Assembly (NCBI RefSeq): GCF_023375815.1
Contig: NZ_CP067412.1
Location: 744,001-808,000, forward strand
From: Pseudomonas sp. HS6
GTDB taxonomy: Bacteria > Pseudomonadota > Gammaproteobacteria > Pseudomonadales > Pseudomonadaceae
DNA: 64,000 nt
Direction: 5' to 3'
Of the stretch, positions 56,102-64,000 are shown one piece after another. How positions within the stretch are numbered: the stretch's first letter is position 1; each line of letters opens with the position of its first letter. The position numbers were made by a program, and so were the translations under genes. Below the pieces are notes generated by a model. The model did not search any database. It worked only from the letters and a program-made list of their open reading frames with translations, and was not told where the DNA came from.

Positions 56102-56977
56102 TTACTTCACGCCGGCACGCCGGTCACTGACCCGCGACAGCGATGCCCAGTCCTGATCGGCCTGACCATGGGCCATGCCGTCCAGCAAGTTATCCTTCAA
56201 CACGCTGGCAAACGGCAACGGCACTTGAGCGGCCTCCCCGGCCTCCAGCACCAGGCGCACATCCTTGAGGCCCAGCGACAATTTGAAACCGGCCGGCTCG
56301 AAGGTCTCATCGGCCATCTGCTTGCCGTAACCCTGATAGACCGGAACGGGGAACAGGGTCGAAGTGATCATGTCGATGAACGCCGCACGACTGATGCCGT
56401 AGCCACCGGCCAGGGTCGAGGCTTCGGCCAGCGACTCGATCGCCGAGGCGACCATCAAATTGGCCGACAGTTTGGCGGCGCACGCCACGTCTGCAGCTTC
56501 ACCGAAGTGCCAGGTCTTGCGGCCCAGCACATCGAACAGCGGCTGCACCCGGGCCAATGCTTCGGCAGGCCCGGAGGCGAGAATATTCAGATTGCCGGCG
56601 GCCGCAACATCGACCCGCCCCAGAACCGGCGCGGACACGTAATCGACGCCGCGCGCCTCGTGCAGGGCCGCCAGTTCCTTGGCCAGCGCCACGGACACCG
56701 TGGACATGTTGACGTGAACGCTGCCGGCCTGCAGACCTTCCAGCGCCTTGGCGCCGAGGAACACCGAGCGGATCGCCGTGTCATCGCCGAGCATCGAAAT
56801 CAGCACCTCGGCCTGCGCTGCAAGCACCGGTGTATCGACAGCTTCAGCACCGGCTGTGATCAGTGCTTCAAGCGGTGCCGACGAGCGATTCCACACGCGG
56901 ACCCGATGCCCGGCCTTCAGCAGGTTCAGCACCATCGGCGCACCCATGGTGCCCAGACCGATAAATCCCAGTTCCAT
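56102..56977 (-). CDS. NAD(P)-dependent 3-hydroxyisobutyrate-dehydrogenase-family oxidoreductase
   Basis: Beta-hydroxyacid dehydrogenase of 291 residues. The start at 56977 gives MELGFIGLGTMGAPMVLNLLKAGHRVRVWNRS, the Rossmann GxGxxG motif of the family. The catalytic region has the DVACAAKLSANLMVASAIESLAEA helix with the active Lys, after the substrate-binding VSAPVLGRVDVAAAGNL. It is divergent from the luciferase-like gene, sharing a promoter region with operator site 3. Its substrate is unknown; in this setting it could reduce or oxidise an oxygenase product. Confidence 0.92.
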   Translation of the reverse strand: MELGFIGLGTMGAPMVLNLLKAGHRVRVWNRSSAPLEALITAGAEAVDTPVLAAQAEVLISMLGDDTAIRSVFLGAKALEGLQAGSVHVNMSTVSVALAKELAALHEARGVDYVSAPVLGRVDVAAAGNLNILASGPAEALARVQPLFDVLGRKTWHFGEAADVACAAKLSANLMVASAIESLAEASTLAGGYGISRAAFIDMITSTLFPVPVYQGYGKQMADETFEPAGFKLSLGLKDVRLVLEAGEAAQVPLPFASVLKDNLLDGMAHGQADQDWASLSRVSDRRAGVK

Positions 56978-57035
56978 GTCGCGTTCCTCTCTCGATGAGG
57001 TCTTCAAATCCGTTTGTACAATGCCCCACGATTGC

Positions 57036-57061
57036 GATTGTACGTGTACAGGCGTACATTT
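57036..57061. promoter_or_regulatory. GTACG-N8-CGTAC repeat in the divergent dehydrogenase/luciferase-like promoter (site 3)
   Basis: TGTACG (57039-57044) and CGTACA (57053-57058) flank TGTACAGG; the flanking ATTT also matches site 2. A palindrome TTGTACAA lies at 57014-57021. The site is about 60-70 bases from each of the two divergent starts. Confidence 0.72.
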
Positions 57062-57132
57062 CAAGTGCCACGTTGATTCATTCTTCGCGGCAAGGGTTTC
57101 AAACACACCTTTACCCAAGGCAAGGAGGCTTT

Positions 57133-58278
57133 ATGCAATTCGGGATCTACACCGTTGGCGACGTCACACAGGACCCTACCAACGCCCGTACCCCCAGTGA
57201 ATCCGAGCGCATCCAGGCCACCCTGCAAATTGCGCAGAAGGCCGAAGACATCGGACTGGACGTGTTCGCCACCGGCGAGCACCACAATCCCCCGTTCATC
57301 ACCTCCTCTCCCACCACGCTGCTGGCCTACATCGCAGCGAAGACCCAACGCATCATTCTCTCGACGTCCACCACCCTGATCAGCACCAACGATCCGGTGC
57401 GGCTGGCCGAAGAATATTCACTGCTGCAAAACCTCTGCGGCGGACGCATGGACCTGATGCTCGGCCGTGGCAACACCGCGCCGGTCTATCCATGGTTCGG
57501 CAAGAGCATCGCCGACGCCCTGCCCTTGGCGATGGAAAACTATAGTCTGCTGCACCGGCTCTGGCGCGAGGAAGACATCAACTGGAGCGGGCGCTTTCGC
57601 ACACCGCTGAACCACTTCACCTCGATCCCGCGACCGCTGGACGACCTGCCGCCCTTTGTCTGGCATGGCTCGATCCGCACCCCGGAAATCGCCGAACAGG
57701 CGGCCTATTACGGCGACGGCTTTTTCGCCAGCCACATCCTCTGGCCTCGGGAACACTTCATGGCGTTGGTCGAGTTTTACCGCGAACGGTTTGCCCACTA
57801 TGGCCATGGCACGCCGGAGCAGGCGATCGTCGGTCTCGGCGGGCACATCTTCATGCGCCGCAACTCCCAGGATGCGCGCCGGGAGTTCCGCCCTTACTTC
57901 GACAACGCGCCGGTTTACGGTCACGGTCCATCCCTGGAAGAGTTCATGGAAATGACCCCGCTGGCCGTCGGCAGCCCTCAGGAAATCATCGACAAAACTC
58001 TGACCTTCCGCGAGCACTTCGGCGACTATCAGCGCCAGTTGTTCCTGTTCGACCACGGCGGTATTCCGCTGAAGACCGTACTGGAACAACTCGACATGTT
58101 CGGCAAGGAAGTGTTGCCGGTGCTGCGTGAAGAAACCCGCAAACGCCGCTCGCCACTGGCGGCCGAGGCGCCGACTCACGCTAATCGCCTGGCTCGCTTG
58201 CAATCCCTGCAACCCTCGCCCGCCGAACCACATCCGGGCGTCAAAAGCCCGCAACATGACCGTGTGACCGGCCACTGA
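57133..58278 (+). CDS. LLM-class flavin-dependent monooxygenase (luciferase-like)
   Basis: Luciferase-fold enzyme of 381 residues using reduced flavin. ATG 57133 is preceded by AAGGAGG. It opens MQFGIYTVGDVTQDPTNARTPSE, then DIGLDVFATGEHHNPPF and LLQNLCGGRMDLMLGRGN, the flavin-binding pattern of the CE1758 subgroup. The C-terminus carries a disordered-looking tail. It is divergent from the 3-hydroxyisobutyrate-dehydrogenase-like gene. The reduced flavin source is likely the flavin reductase at 46920, which has the same operator motif. Confidence 0.92.
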   Translation: MQFGIYTVGDVTQDPTNARTPSESERIQATLQIAQKAEDIGLDVFATGEHHNPPFITSSPTTLLAYIAAKTQRIILSTSTTLISTNDPVRLAEEYSLLQNLCGGRMDLMLGRGNTAPVYPWFGKSIADALPLAMENYSLLHRLWREEDINWSGRFRTPLNHFTSIPRPLDDLPPFVWHGSIRTPEIAEQAAYYGDGFFASHILWPREHFMALVEFYRERFAHYGHGTPEQAIVGLGGHIFMRRNSQDARREFRPYFDNAPVYGHGPSLEEFMEMTPLAVGSPQEIIDKTLTFREHFGDYQRQLFLFDHGGIPLKTVLEQLDMFGKEVLPVLREETRKRRSPLAAEAPTHANRLARLQSLQPSPAEPHPGVKSPQHDRVTGH

Positions 58279-58282
58279 GACA

Positions 58283-58304
58283 GTGGGAGCATCCATGCTC
58301 CCAC
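58283..58304. terminator. REP-like hairpin after the luciferase-like gene
   Basis: GTGGGAGCAT and ATGCTCCCAC form a 10-bp stem with a 2-base loop. It uses the GTGGGAGC half of the REP family, lies between convergent genes and could terminate either. Confidence 0.7.
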
Positions 58305-58320
58305 ATTGATCTCGTAACGG

Positions 58321-59244
58321 TCAGGCAGCGCCTTTCAACAGGCGCTGCGCATCCATCGAAACCACCACATCATCGTTGATCAACCGCGCCAGATACTGAC
58401 CGTAACCGGTCTTGCTCATGCTGCCCGCATGCACCAGCAATTGCGCGTCATCGATCCAGCCCTTGTTGTAAGCGATCTCTTCGAGGCAGGCGATTTTCAG
58501 GCCCTGACGCTTCTCGATCGCCTGCACGAAATTACCGGCTTCCATCAACGCATCGTGGGTGCCGGTGTCCAGCCAGGCCATGCCACGGCCCATCACCGAC
58601 ACGTTCAATTTGCCGCGTTGCAGGTAGACGTTGTTGACGTCGGTAATCTCCAGTTCACCGCGCGGCGACGGCTTGATGTCGGCGGCAATCTGCAGCACTT
58701 CGTTGTCGTAGAAATACAGGCCGGTGACCGCGTAGTTGGACTTCGGATCACTCGGTTTTTCGCAGATGCTCAGGGCCTTGCCGGCGGCATCGAACTCGAC
58801 CACACCGAAGCGCTCGGGATCGGCTACGTAATAGCCAAACACCGTAGCACCTTCGTCGCGAGTGGCGGCTTGCAGCAAGGTTTCACCGAAACCGGCGCCG
58901 TAGAAAATGTTGTCGCCGAGTACCAGGCAAACGTTGTCTTCACCGACGAATTCGCGACCGATGATGAACGCCTGAGCGAGGCCGTCCGGGCTCGGTTGCA
59001 CCGCGTAACTCAGGCTCAGGCCCAACTGGCTGCCGTCGCCGAACATGCGCTGGAAGCCCGGCAAATCTTCCGGGGTGGAAATGATCAGGATCTCGCGGAT
59101 TTCCGCCAGCATCAGCACTGACAGCGGGTAATAAATCATCGGTTTGTCATACACCGGCAGCGACTGTTTCGAAACGCCTAGGGTGATCGGGTGCAGACGC
59201 GAACCGGCGCCGCCCGCCAGCAGAATTCCTTTGTACTTGGCCAT
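58321..59244 (-). CDS. rmlA: Glucose-1-phosphate thymidylyltransferase
   Basis: Makes dTDP-glucose from glucose-1-phosphate and dTTP. The 307 residues begin with the nucleotidyltransferase signature [37 protein letters not shown], and include LGDNIFYG with the metal-binding Asp and [13 protein letters not shown]. It is the last gene of the sugar operon, 42 bases after rmlB. Confidence 0.97.
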   Translation of the reverse strand: MAKYKGILLAGGAGSRLHPITLGVSKQSLPVYDKPMIYYPLSVLMLAEIREILIISTPEDLPGFQRMFGDGSQLGLSLSYAVQPSPDGLAQAFIIGREFVGEDNVCLVLGDNIFYGAGFGETLLQAATRDEGATVFGYYVADPERFGVVEFDAAGKALSICEKPSDPKSNYAVTGLYFYDNEVLQIAADIKPSPRGELEITDVNNVYLQRGKLNVSVMGRGMAWLDTGTHDALMEAGNFVQAIEKRQGLKIACLEEIAYNKGWIDDAQLLVHAGSMSKTGYGQYLARLINDDVVVSMDAQRLLKGAA

Positions 59245-59286
59245 GCTTTTTTCCTTTCAAGCAGAGAGATTTGAATGACTGAATGT

Positions 59287-60369
59287 TCAGGCCGCGAGGG
59301 CTTCGTTACGTTGCTCGCCGAGACGCTCCAGCGCGTAAGCACCGGACATCACCCGCACCCACCAGGCGCGGTTATCCAGATACCAGTCGACGGTTTTCTT
59401 CATGCCGCTTTCGAAGGTTTCCTGCGGCGTCCAGCCCAGCGTCGCGTGGATTTTTCCGGCATCGACGGCGTAGCGTTTGTCGTGGCCCGGACGATCCTTG
59501 ACGAAGGTGATGAGGTCGCGGAAGTGCGCAACACCCACCGGCTTTTCCGCTCCGCGTGCTTCAAGCAAGTCGCACAAGGTTTGCACCACTTCCAGGTTGG
59601 TCTTCTCGTTGTGGCCGCCGATGTTGTAGGTCTGCCCGACCTCACCGCGCGTGACCACCGCATACAGGGCGCGGGCGTGATCCTCGACAAACAGCCAGTC
59701 GCGGATCTGCGCGCCATCGCCGTACACCGGCAACGGCTTGCCTTGCAGCGCATTGAGAATGACGTGAGGAATCAGTTTTTCCGGGAAATGATAAGGCCCG
59801 TAATTGTTCGAGCAATTGCTCATCACCACCGGCAAGCCATACGTGCGATGCCAGGCGCGAACAAGATGATCGGAACCGGCCTTGGTCGCCGAATACGGCG
59901 AGCTTGGTGCATACGGCGTACGCTCGGTGAACGCCGGATCTTCGGGTTCCAGGTCGCCATACACTTCATCGGTGGAAATGTGATGGAAACGGAACGCCGC
60001 CTGACGCGCCGCGTCCAGCCGGTTCCAGTAACCGCGCGCCGCTTCGAGCATCGTGTAAGTGCCGACGATGTTGGTTTCGATGAAGGCTTGCGGGCCATCG
60101 ATCGAGCGGTCCACGTGGGACTCGGCGGCCAGGTGCATCACCGCATCCGGTTGCAGTCGCGCGAACAGTTCGTCCAGCGCCGACTTGTCACAAATGTCCA
60201 CCTGGCAGAATCGATAACGTGGCGAGTCGGACACGTCGGCCAGCGACTCGAGATTGCCGGCGTAGGTCAGCTTGTCGACGTTGATCACTTCACATTCGGT
60301 CTCTTCAATCAGAAACCGCACCACGGCCGAGCCAATGAAGCCCGCGCCCCCTGTCACTAAAATTTTCAT
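59287..60369 (-). CDS. rmlB: dTDP-glucose 4,6-dehydratase
   Basis: Converts dTDP-glucose to dTDP-4-keto-6-deoxyglucose. From ATG 60369 it has 360 residues: Rossmann [20 protein letters not shown], then [26 protein letters not shown] and [15 protein letters not shown] containing the catalytic YxxxK. The start chosen matches the family; an upstream Met adds only six residues. With RmlA it supplies a 6-deoxy-sugar precursor. rmlC and rmlD are not in the window. Confidence 0.97.
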   Translation of the reverse strand: MKILVTGGAGFIGSAVVRFLIEETECEVINVDKLTYAGNLESLADVSDSPRYRFCQVDICDKSALDELFARLQPDAVMHLAAESHVDRSIDGPQAFIETNIVGTYTMLEAARGYWNRLDAARQAAFRFHHISTDEVYGDLEPEDPAFTERTPYAPSSPYSATKAGSDHLVRAWHRTYGLPVVMSNCSNNYGPYHFPEKLIPHVILNALQGKPLPVYGDGAQIRDWLFVEDHARALYAVVTRGEVGQTYNIGGHNEKTNLEVVQTLCDLLEARGAEKPVGVAHFRDLITFVKDRPGHDKRYAVDAGKIHATLGWTPQETFESGMKKTVDWYLDNRAWWVRVMSGAYALERLGEQRNEALAA

Positions 60370-60433
60370 CAGCGCCTCCCCTGGCAAAATGATGATTTAC
60401 AGTCCTTCGATGCAGCCCGCGTTTGTGTGCGGG

Positions 60434-62611
60434 TCAGTTCAACAAGGCCACCCAGTATTGCGACAGCCCTTGCTCAAGAATCAGCAGCGTCTGAATGCAG
60501 ACGAAGCTTTCATCGGTGGTCGCCGAGGTCGCGTTGAGCGGGCCGAAACCACCGTCCTGCTTCTGATGGGAAGCGATCCAGTCTTTCGATTCCTGTAAAT
60601 ACGTCGGTTGCGCGTCGAGCAGAAACATTGCCGCGATGGCCATGTAAGTCCCCACCAGGCTGACCGCTTTGCCCGGCCGGTAGTGGAACGAGCCGTTGGC
60701 CAGTTGCAGCTTTTGCAGCCAGGCGACGGTCTGTTCGGCATCGACGATGCGTCGGTTGAGAATGAACAGCGTCGACACCACGCGGTACACCGAAAAAGCG
60801 TCCGGCGGATACCCGGGCTTGTTGGCGAAACCGCCGTCGGCCGAGCGGCAGCGCAGGGCAAACGCCATCACGCCCTGCTCGTCCGGCGCCTTGGCTTCCA
60901 GCGCATGCAGCGACAACACCGCCAGGTTGGTGTGCCAGATGTCCGAACCGAAACCCGGCACATCACCGAACCCGCCATCGGGGTTCTGGCACGCTTGCAG
61001 GTAACGCACGCAACCGCCGATATCGTTCGGCAAGGCGCCCAGTACTCGCAGCGACAACACCGCGCAGTAGGTCGCGAACACATCGCTCAAGTGCCCCGGC
61101 TGCTCGGCAAACCCGCCGTCGGTGTTTTGCGAGGCCCTGATGCAATCAATCAGGCTGGCCTTGTTTTCGATTTGCAGGCCAAGAGCGTGCAAGTCCGAAA
61201 TCACGTGCAACCCGGAAAACACCTGCCAGGTCTTGTCGGCACGGAAACCCAGCGGCGCGGTTTCAGCGGTCAGCCCGTAAGGCGTTTCGTTCGACGCCCG
61301 GGCCTTGGCCAGCCACGCCAGATAACGCTGCAAATCGACATTGATGGTCGGCACGCCATTCGGGTGAATGCGCTGGACGTCGCCACCGCCATCGATCACT
61401 TGCAGCTCACGGTTTACCAGCATCGCATCGTCATGATGAGCAACGGCAGGGGCCGGCTCGATGGCCTGCAAGGCGTGGGCGGCAGCGAGCTGGGTCTTCA
61501 GGCTCTTCAGGTGCAGCGGCAGGTACGTCAGGTTGCCGATGCTGAAAATCCCCGGCTGACGCGGCGGCGCCCAGAACTGCCGAATGAACGGCACGGTCGG
61601 GTCATCGGGCGTCGACCAGAAGTAGCCCTTGCCCATGAACAGTCCGCCATTGCGGGCGTCGTGAAACTCCAGCAAGGCTGCCGTCACCGAAGTCCGGTCA
61701 GCTTCGCTCGCGCCAGACGGCAAGGCCTGGATGGCTTGCAACAGCAGCGCCACGTCGTAGGCGGTCTTGATCGGGAATGGCGACTCGTGGTTCTTGTACG
61801 AGGTGTGCCAGTCGCAACGCACTTTGCCGTTGATCCCGATTCGGTCCCAGTAACCGCCGTAGGCTGGATCGCGGAACAACGCCAGGGTTTGCAGCAGGAA
61901 CGAACGGGCCAGGTTCGACAGCGCGTTGTCGTCCCGCACATCGGCCAGACGCGCCAGCACCAGGCTGACCTGAGCGCGCACGGCGCAGCGGGTCAGCGTG
62001 ACATCGACACAGGATGCACTGTCACTGCCGGCCACGCGGCCGATCAGGTTTTCTGCGTGAATCTGCAAGTGCCCGACCAGCCCCAGACCCAACGGCTCGT
62101 TGCCGATGCGCGCCAGCAAGGCCGTGGCGCTGATGTCGAGATCGATCGAGGTGGCCAGTTCCAGAGGCGTCGACCAGTCGCTGCTGTACAGGCCGGCAAC
62201 CGTGGAACGGGCGTAAAGCGCTTCGACCCTTTCCAGCATGCCGTGGATCACGGCGTCGTTCGCCGCGTCCTGCGGCACTCGACGCTGATAGGCAATCAGT
62301 GCAGCCAATGCGTCCAGTTGCAGCGCCAGCGTTCGGCAACGTCCCGAACCGTGCGGCGTCCAATAGCGGTCGGCGAGCTCGTGAAAACCGGCGTTCGGCG
62401 CATCGTACAAACGCATCAGCCCGTCGTGGGCAAAACGCAGTTGAACATCGTCACCGTGGTCAGCCTGGTAGAGCGTGACCGCGACCTGATCCTGCAACTG
62501 CTTGTCAGTGGAAATCGCGACTTCGCCACTGGCATCGGTGACAGCAAAAAAACCGCCGTACTCAATGTCCTTGAGGCCTTGATCAAATACAAACTGCGGA
62601 TGCAGCGGCAT
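60434..62611 (-). CDS. Large alpha/alpha-toroid protein with prenyltransferase/squalene-cyclase-like repeats
   Basis: A 725-residue soluble protein with no signal peptide or membrane segment. The C-terminal third carries repeats spaced about 47 residues apart: QNTDGGFAEQPG near 494, CQNPDGGFGDVPG near 540, RSADGGFANKPG near 588, ANGSFHYRPG near 637 and KQDGGFG near 681. This Q/xxDGGF pattern is typical of protein-prenyltransferase beta subunits and squalene cyclases. The N-terminal half (GGYWDRIG, DWHTSYKNHESPFPIKTAYDVALLLQAI) looks like a second helical toroid of the glycosidase/epimerase type. No DXDD cyclase motif or prenyltransferase zinc triad is clear. It lies between a glycosyltransferase and rmlB; function unknown. 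Confidence 0.8.
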   Translation of the reverse strand: MPLHPQFVFDQGLKDIEYGGFFAVTDASGEVAISTDKQLQDQVAVTLYQADHGDDVQLRFAHDGLMRLYDAPNAGFHELADRYWTPHGSGRCRTLALQLDALAALIAYQRRVPQDAANDAVIHGMLERVEALYARSTVAGLYSSDWSTPLELATSIDLDISATALLARIGNEPLGLGLVGHLQIHAENLIGRVAGSDSASCVDVTLTRCAVRAQVSLVLARLADVRDDNALSNLARSFLLQTLALFRDPAYGGYWDRIGINGKVRCDWHTSYKNHESPFPIKTAYDVALLLQAIQALPSGASEADRTSVTAALLEFHDARNGGLFMGKGYFWSTPDDPTVPFIRQFWAPPRQPGIFSIGNLTYLPLHLKSLKTQLAAAHALQAIEPAPAVAHHDDAMLVNRELQVIDGGGDVQRIHPNGVPTINVDLQRYLAWLAKARASNETPYGLTAETAPLGFRADKTWQVFSGLHVISDLHALGLQIENKASLIDCIRASQNTDGGFAEQPGHLSDVFATYCAVLSLRVLGALPNDIGGCVRYLQACQNPDGGFGDVPGFGSDIWHTNLAVLSLHALEAKAPDEQGVMAFALRCRSADGGFANKPGYPPDAFSVYRVVSTLFILNRRIVDAEQTVAWLQKLQLANGSFHYRPGKAVSLVGTYMAIAAMFLLDAQPTYLQESKDWIASHQKQDGGFGPLNATSATTDESFVCIQTLLILEQGLSQYWVALLN

Positions 62612-62633
62612 GGTAAATCCCTCTTCCTTGAGG

Positions 62634-63884
62634 TTAGGCAGCTTTGCTTGCGGTCAGCGACACAACGCTGCCCTGGCACAACTCGATGATGCGCATTGCT
62701 GCGCGGGCAGCACCTTCGCCGTCCGGTGCAGCCACTTGTTGATGAGGGGCGAAGTAAGCCGATACCCGCGTGTCCTTATCCAGCTCACCCTGAACCAGTT
62801 CAACGATACGGTCGCGTTCAAATCCGATGTGTGTCGGGAAACCGAGCAGCTCCAGACGACGCAGGGCTTCCAGTTCGTGGTACTCGGACTTGGAGGACAA
62901 CAGGAACAGGGTCGGAATGTTCATCGCTGCAATTTCCGTTACGGTGATCCAGCCTGGGGCCGAAATCAGCAGACTGGCTTCACGCAGCAGTCCCATCCAG
63001 TCCGGGTAATACGGCACACAAATCACACCGTCCTGATCCTCGATATCCTTGCGACCCAGCAACACCATCTTCAGATCCGGATTGCGTTCGCGCAGGACTC
63101 GGAAACTGTCCAGATAAGCAGCGAGCAGTCCGTCCTTGTTCTCCGCGAACATGGTCGTGCCGCTGATAGAGGCGACAATGAACGGCGAATCACCCAGTTT
63201 CAGTTGCTCGCGTACGTTCAGCCCGCTCTGCACGGTGATGTCACGGATCATCGGCCCTACAAAGTGCGCCTTGCCGCTGACCAGCGCGTCGGCTACCGGA
63301 GTGCCTTGGTCGAGTGAGGCGATAAAGGGTTTGTCTGTCAGTACCAACTTCGCCTCGTTGATCATCCAGCTGAACTGACTGTGCAACGCCGTTCGGGCCC
63401 GGGACATTTCCAGAGCATTCACCTCGAAACCGCCTTCTGCCAAATCGTGATCCTGCAATTGGCAAAGTGTGAAGTCATAACGCTCGGTCACGAACACCAG
63501 CGGTGTGCCTGTGAAAATCGCGGCAAGACAGGCTGCCATGTTGTAGTCAGATACCAGCACGCTCGGTTTGTATTCCGCAATCAAGGCCAGATAAGACAGG
63601 ATTCGCTCACCGGACAAAAAGGTAGTTGCGATATAACTTCCAATATAAGTCGCCCAATCCAGCTGTTTCGACAAGTTGCTCTTTTTCGAGTAGTCGACCA
63701 GCCGTCCGGCGATATCGACAACCTCAACTCCGGACTTTTCGAACAACGGTGTAAACGTTGGCTGCAAAGAAGCCAGCGCCACGGTCAATGGCATATCCGG
63801 GCGTTGCTTCTTGATCGCCTGAGCGATGGACAGCACGCGCATATTGTGGCCGGAACCGGTTGGGTTAGGGGCAAATAAAATCAT
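62634..63884 (-). CDS. MurG/GT28-like glycosyltransferase
   Basis: GT-B-fold sugar transferase of 416 residues. The N-terminal Rossmann loop is APNPTGSGHNMRVLSIAQAI, and the C-terminal donor-binding domain shows LLREASLLISAPGWITVTEIAAMNIPTLFLL, similar to the nucleotide-sugar site of MurG and of UDP/dTDP-sugar transferases. ATG 63884 overlaps the stop of the upstream acetyltransferase. It probably transfers the deoxy sugar made through RmlA/RmlB; the acceptor is unknown. Confidence 0.87.
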   Translation of the reverse strand: MILFAPNPTGSGHNMRVLSIAQAIKKQRPDMPLTVALASLQPTFTPLFEKSGVEVVDIAGRLVDYSKKSNLSKQLDWATYIGSYIATTFLSGERILSYLALIAEYKPSVLVSDYNMAACLAAIFTGTPLVFVTERYDFTLCQLQDHDLAEGGFEVNALEMSRARTALHSQFSWMINEAKLVLTDKPFIASLDQGTPVADALVSGKAHFVGPMIRDITVQSGLNVREQLKLGDSPFIVASISGTTMFAENKDGLLAAYLDSFRVLRERNPDLKMVLLGRKDIEDQDGVICVPYYPDWMGLLREASLLISAPGWITVTEIAAMNIPTLFLLSSKSEYHELEALRRLELLGFPTHIGFERDRIVELVQGELDKDTRVSAYFAPHQQVAAPDGEGAARAAMRIIELCQGSVVSLTASKAA

Positions 63885-64000
63885 TCTTGAATCTCCATTA
63901 GTTGAACAACGCCATGAACCACAGTGTTTTCCAATACATCCCTTATTACCACCGAGTACGGTTTGATAACTGCACCGTCACCAATATTCAGTGGACCTAC
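63881..64000 (-). CDS. Hexapeptide-repeat acyltransferase, 3' end only
   Basis: The last 39 codons of a gene entering from beyond the window. The residues IGDGAVIKPYSVVIRDV are a left-handed beta-helix (hexapeptide) coil as in sugar O- or N-acetyltransferases, followed by a short tail ending MEIQE. The stop overlaps the glycosyltransferase start (ATGA), so it belongs to the sugar operon. Such an enzyme could acetylate an amino-deoxy sugar. Confidence 0.75.
   Translation of the reverse strand, partial: VGPLNIGDGAVIKPYSVVIRDVLENTVVHGVVQLMEIQE

Overview
The window is high-GC chromosomal DNA of a Pseudomonas, most likely from the P. fluorescens group. The evidence is the recN-fur-bamE-rnfH-ratA-smpB gene order, a Pseudomonas-type tmRNA, a DUF6124 protein, REP-type repeats of the GTGGGAGC kind, and the DUF1302/DUF1329 pair. 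Most long opposite-strand reading frames are GC shadows. No CRISPR array, rRNA, ordinary tRNA, prophage or insertion sequence was seen.

Layout. 1-5.5 kb is conserved housekeeping DNA: the end of recN, fur, bamE, rnfH, ratA, a sodium:solute symporter and smpB. 5.5-14.1 kb is a lactate locus: lldR regulator, lldP permease, a lutABC-type L-lactate oxidase and a long FAD/Fe-S D-lactate dehydrogenase, with an LldR-type operator in front. 14.2-15.1 kb holds a small exported protein and ssrA (tmRNA). 15.3-19.6 kb holds DUF6124, rimJ and a likely envelope-modification group (ArnT-like transferase, PAP2 phosphatase, Ais-like phosphatase). 19.8-22.9 kb has an McpS-like chemoreceptor and a higBA toxin-antitoxin pair.

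23.0-34.0 kb is a six-gene operon with a divergent AraC-type regulator. It encodes an alkyl-DHAP-synthase-like flavoprotein, a GlpD-like dehydrogenase, an FGGY kinase, a secreted protein with the zinc phospholipase C/P1 nuclease ligand pattern, a DUF1302 outer-membrane protein and a DUF1329 protein. It reads as a glycerolipid or ether-lipid use pathway.

34.2-40.9 kb is a second compact operon: NodU/TobZ-type carbamoyltransferase, MFS transporter, HAD phosphatase, DUF218/YdcF protein and D-aminoacylase. A strong hairpin with a U-run lies in its upstream region. This is a candidate small-molecule cluster.

40.9-47.8 kb is a patchwork of quinone and flavin redox genes and regulators (SDR, two LysR, MdaB, ABM monooxygenase, TauE permease, a second quinone reductase, MerR, flavin reductase and a free-standing LysR DNA-binding domain). 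47.8-58.3 kb carries a chorismate-lyase paralogue with an ArsR regulator, a MexHI-OpmD-like RND pump, an acyl-CoA-dehydrogenase-type flavoprotein, a 3-hydroxyisobutyrate-dehydrogenase-like protein and a luciferase-like monooxygenase. The same inverted repeat (GTACG-N8-CGTAC, with TACA in the spacer) lies in front of the flavin reductase, in front of the acyl-CoA-dehydrogenase-like gene, and between the dehydrogenase and luciferase-like genes. This points to one regulon joining reductase, oxygenases and probably the pump.

58.3 kb to the end is a sugar operon read leftward: a hexapeptide acetyltransferase (partial), a MurG-like glycosyltransferase, a 725-residue alpha/alpha-toroid protein with prenyltransferase/squalene-cyclase-like repeats, rmlB and rmlA. 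No rmlC or rmlD is visible.
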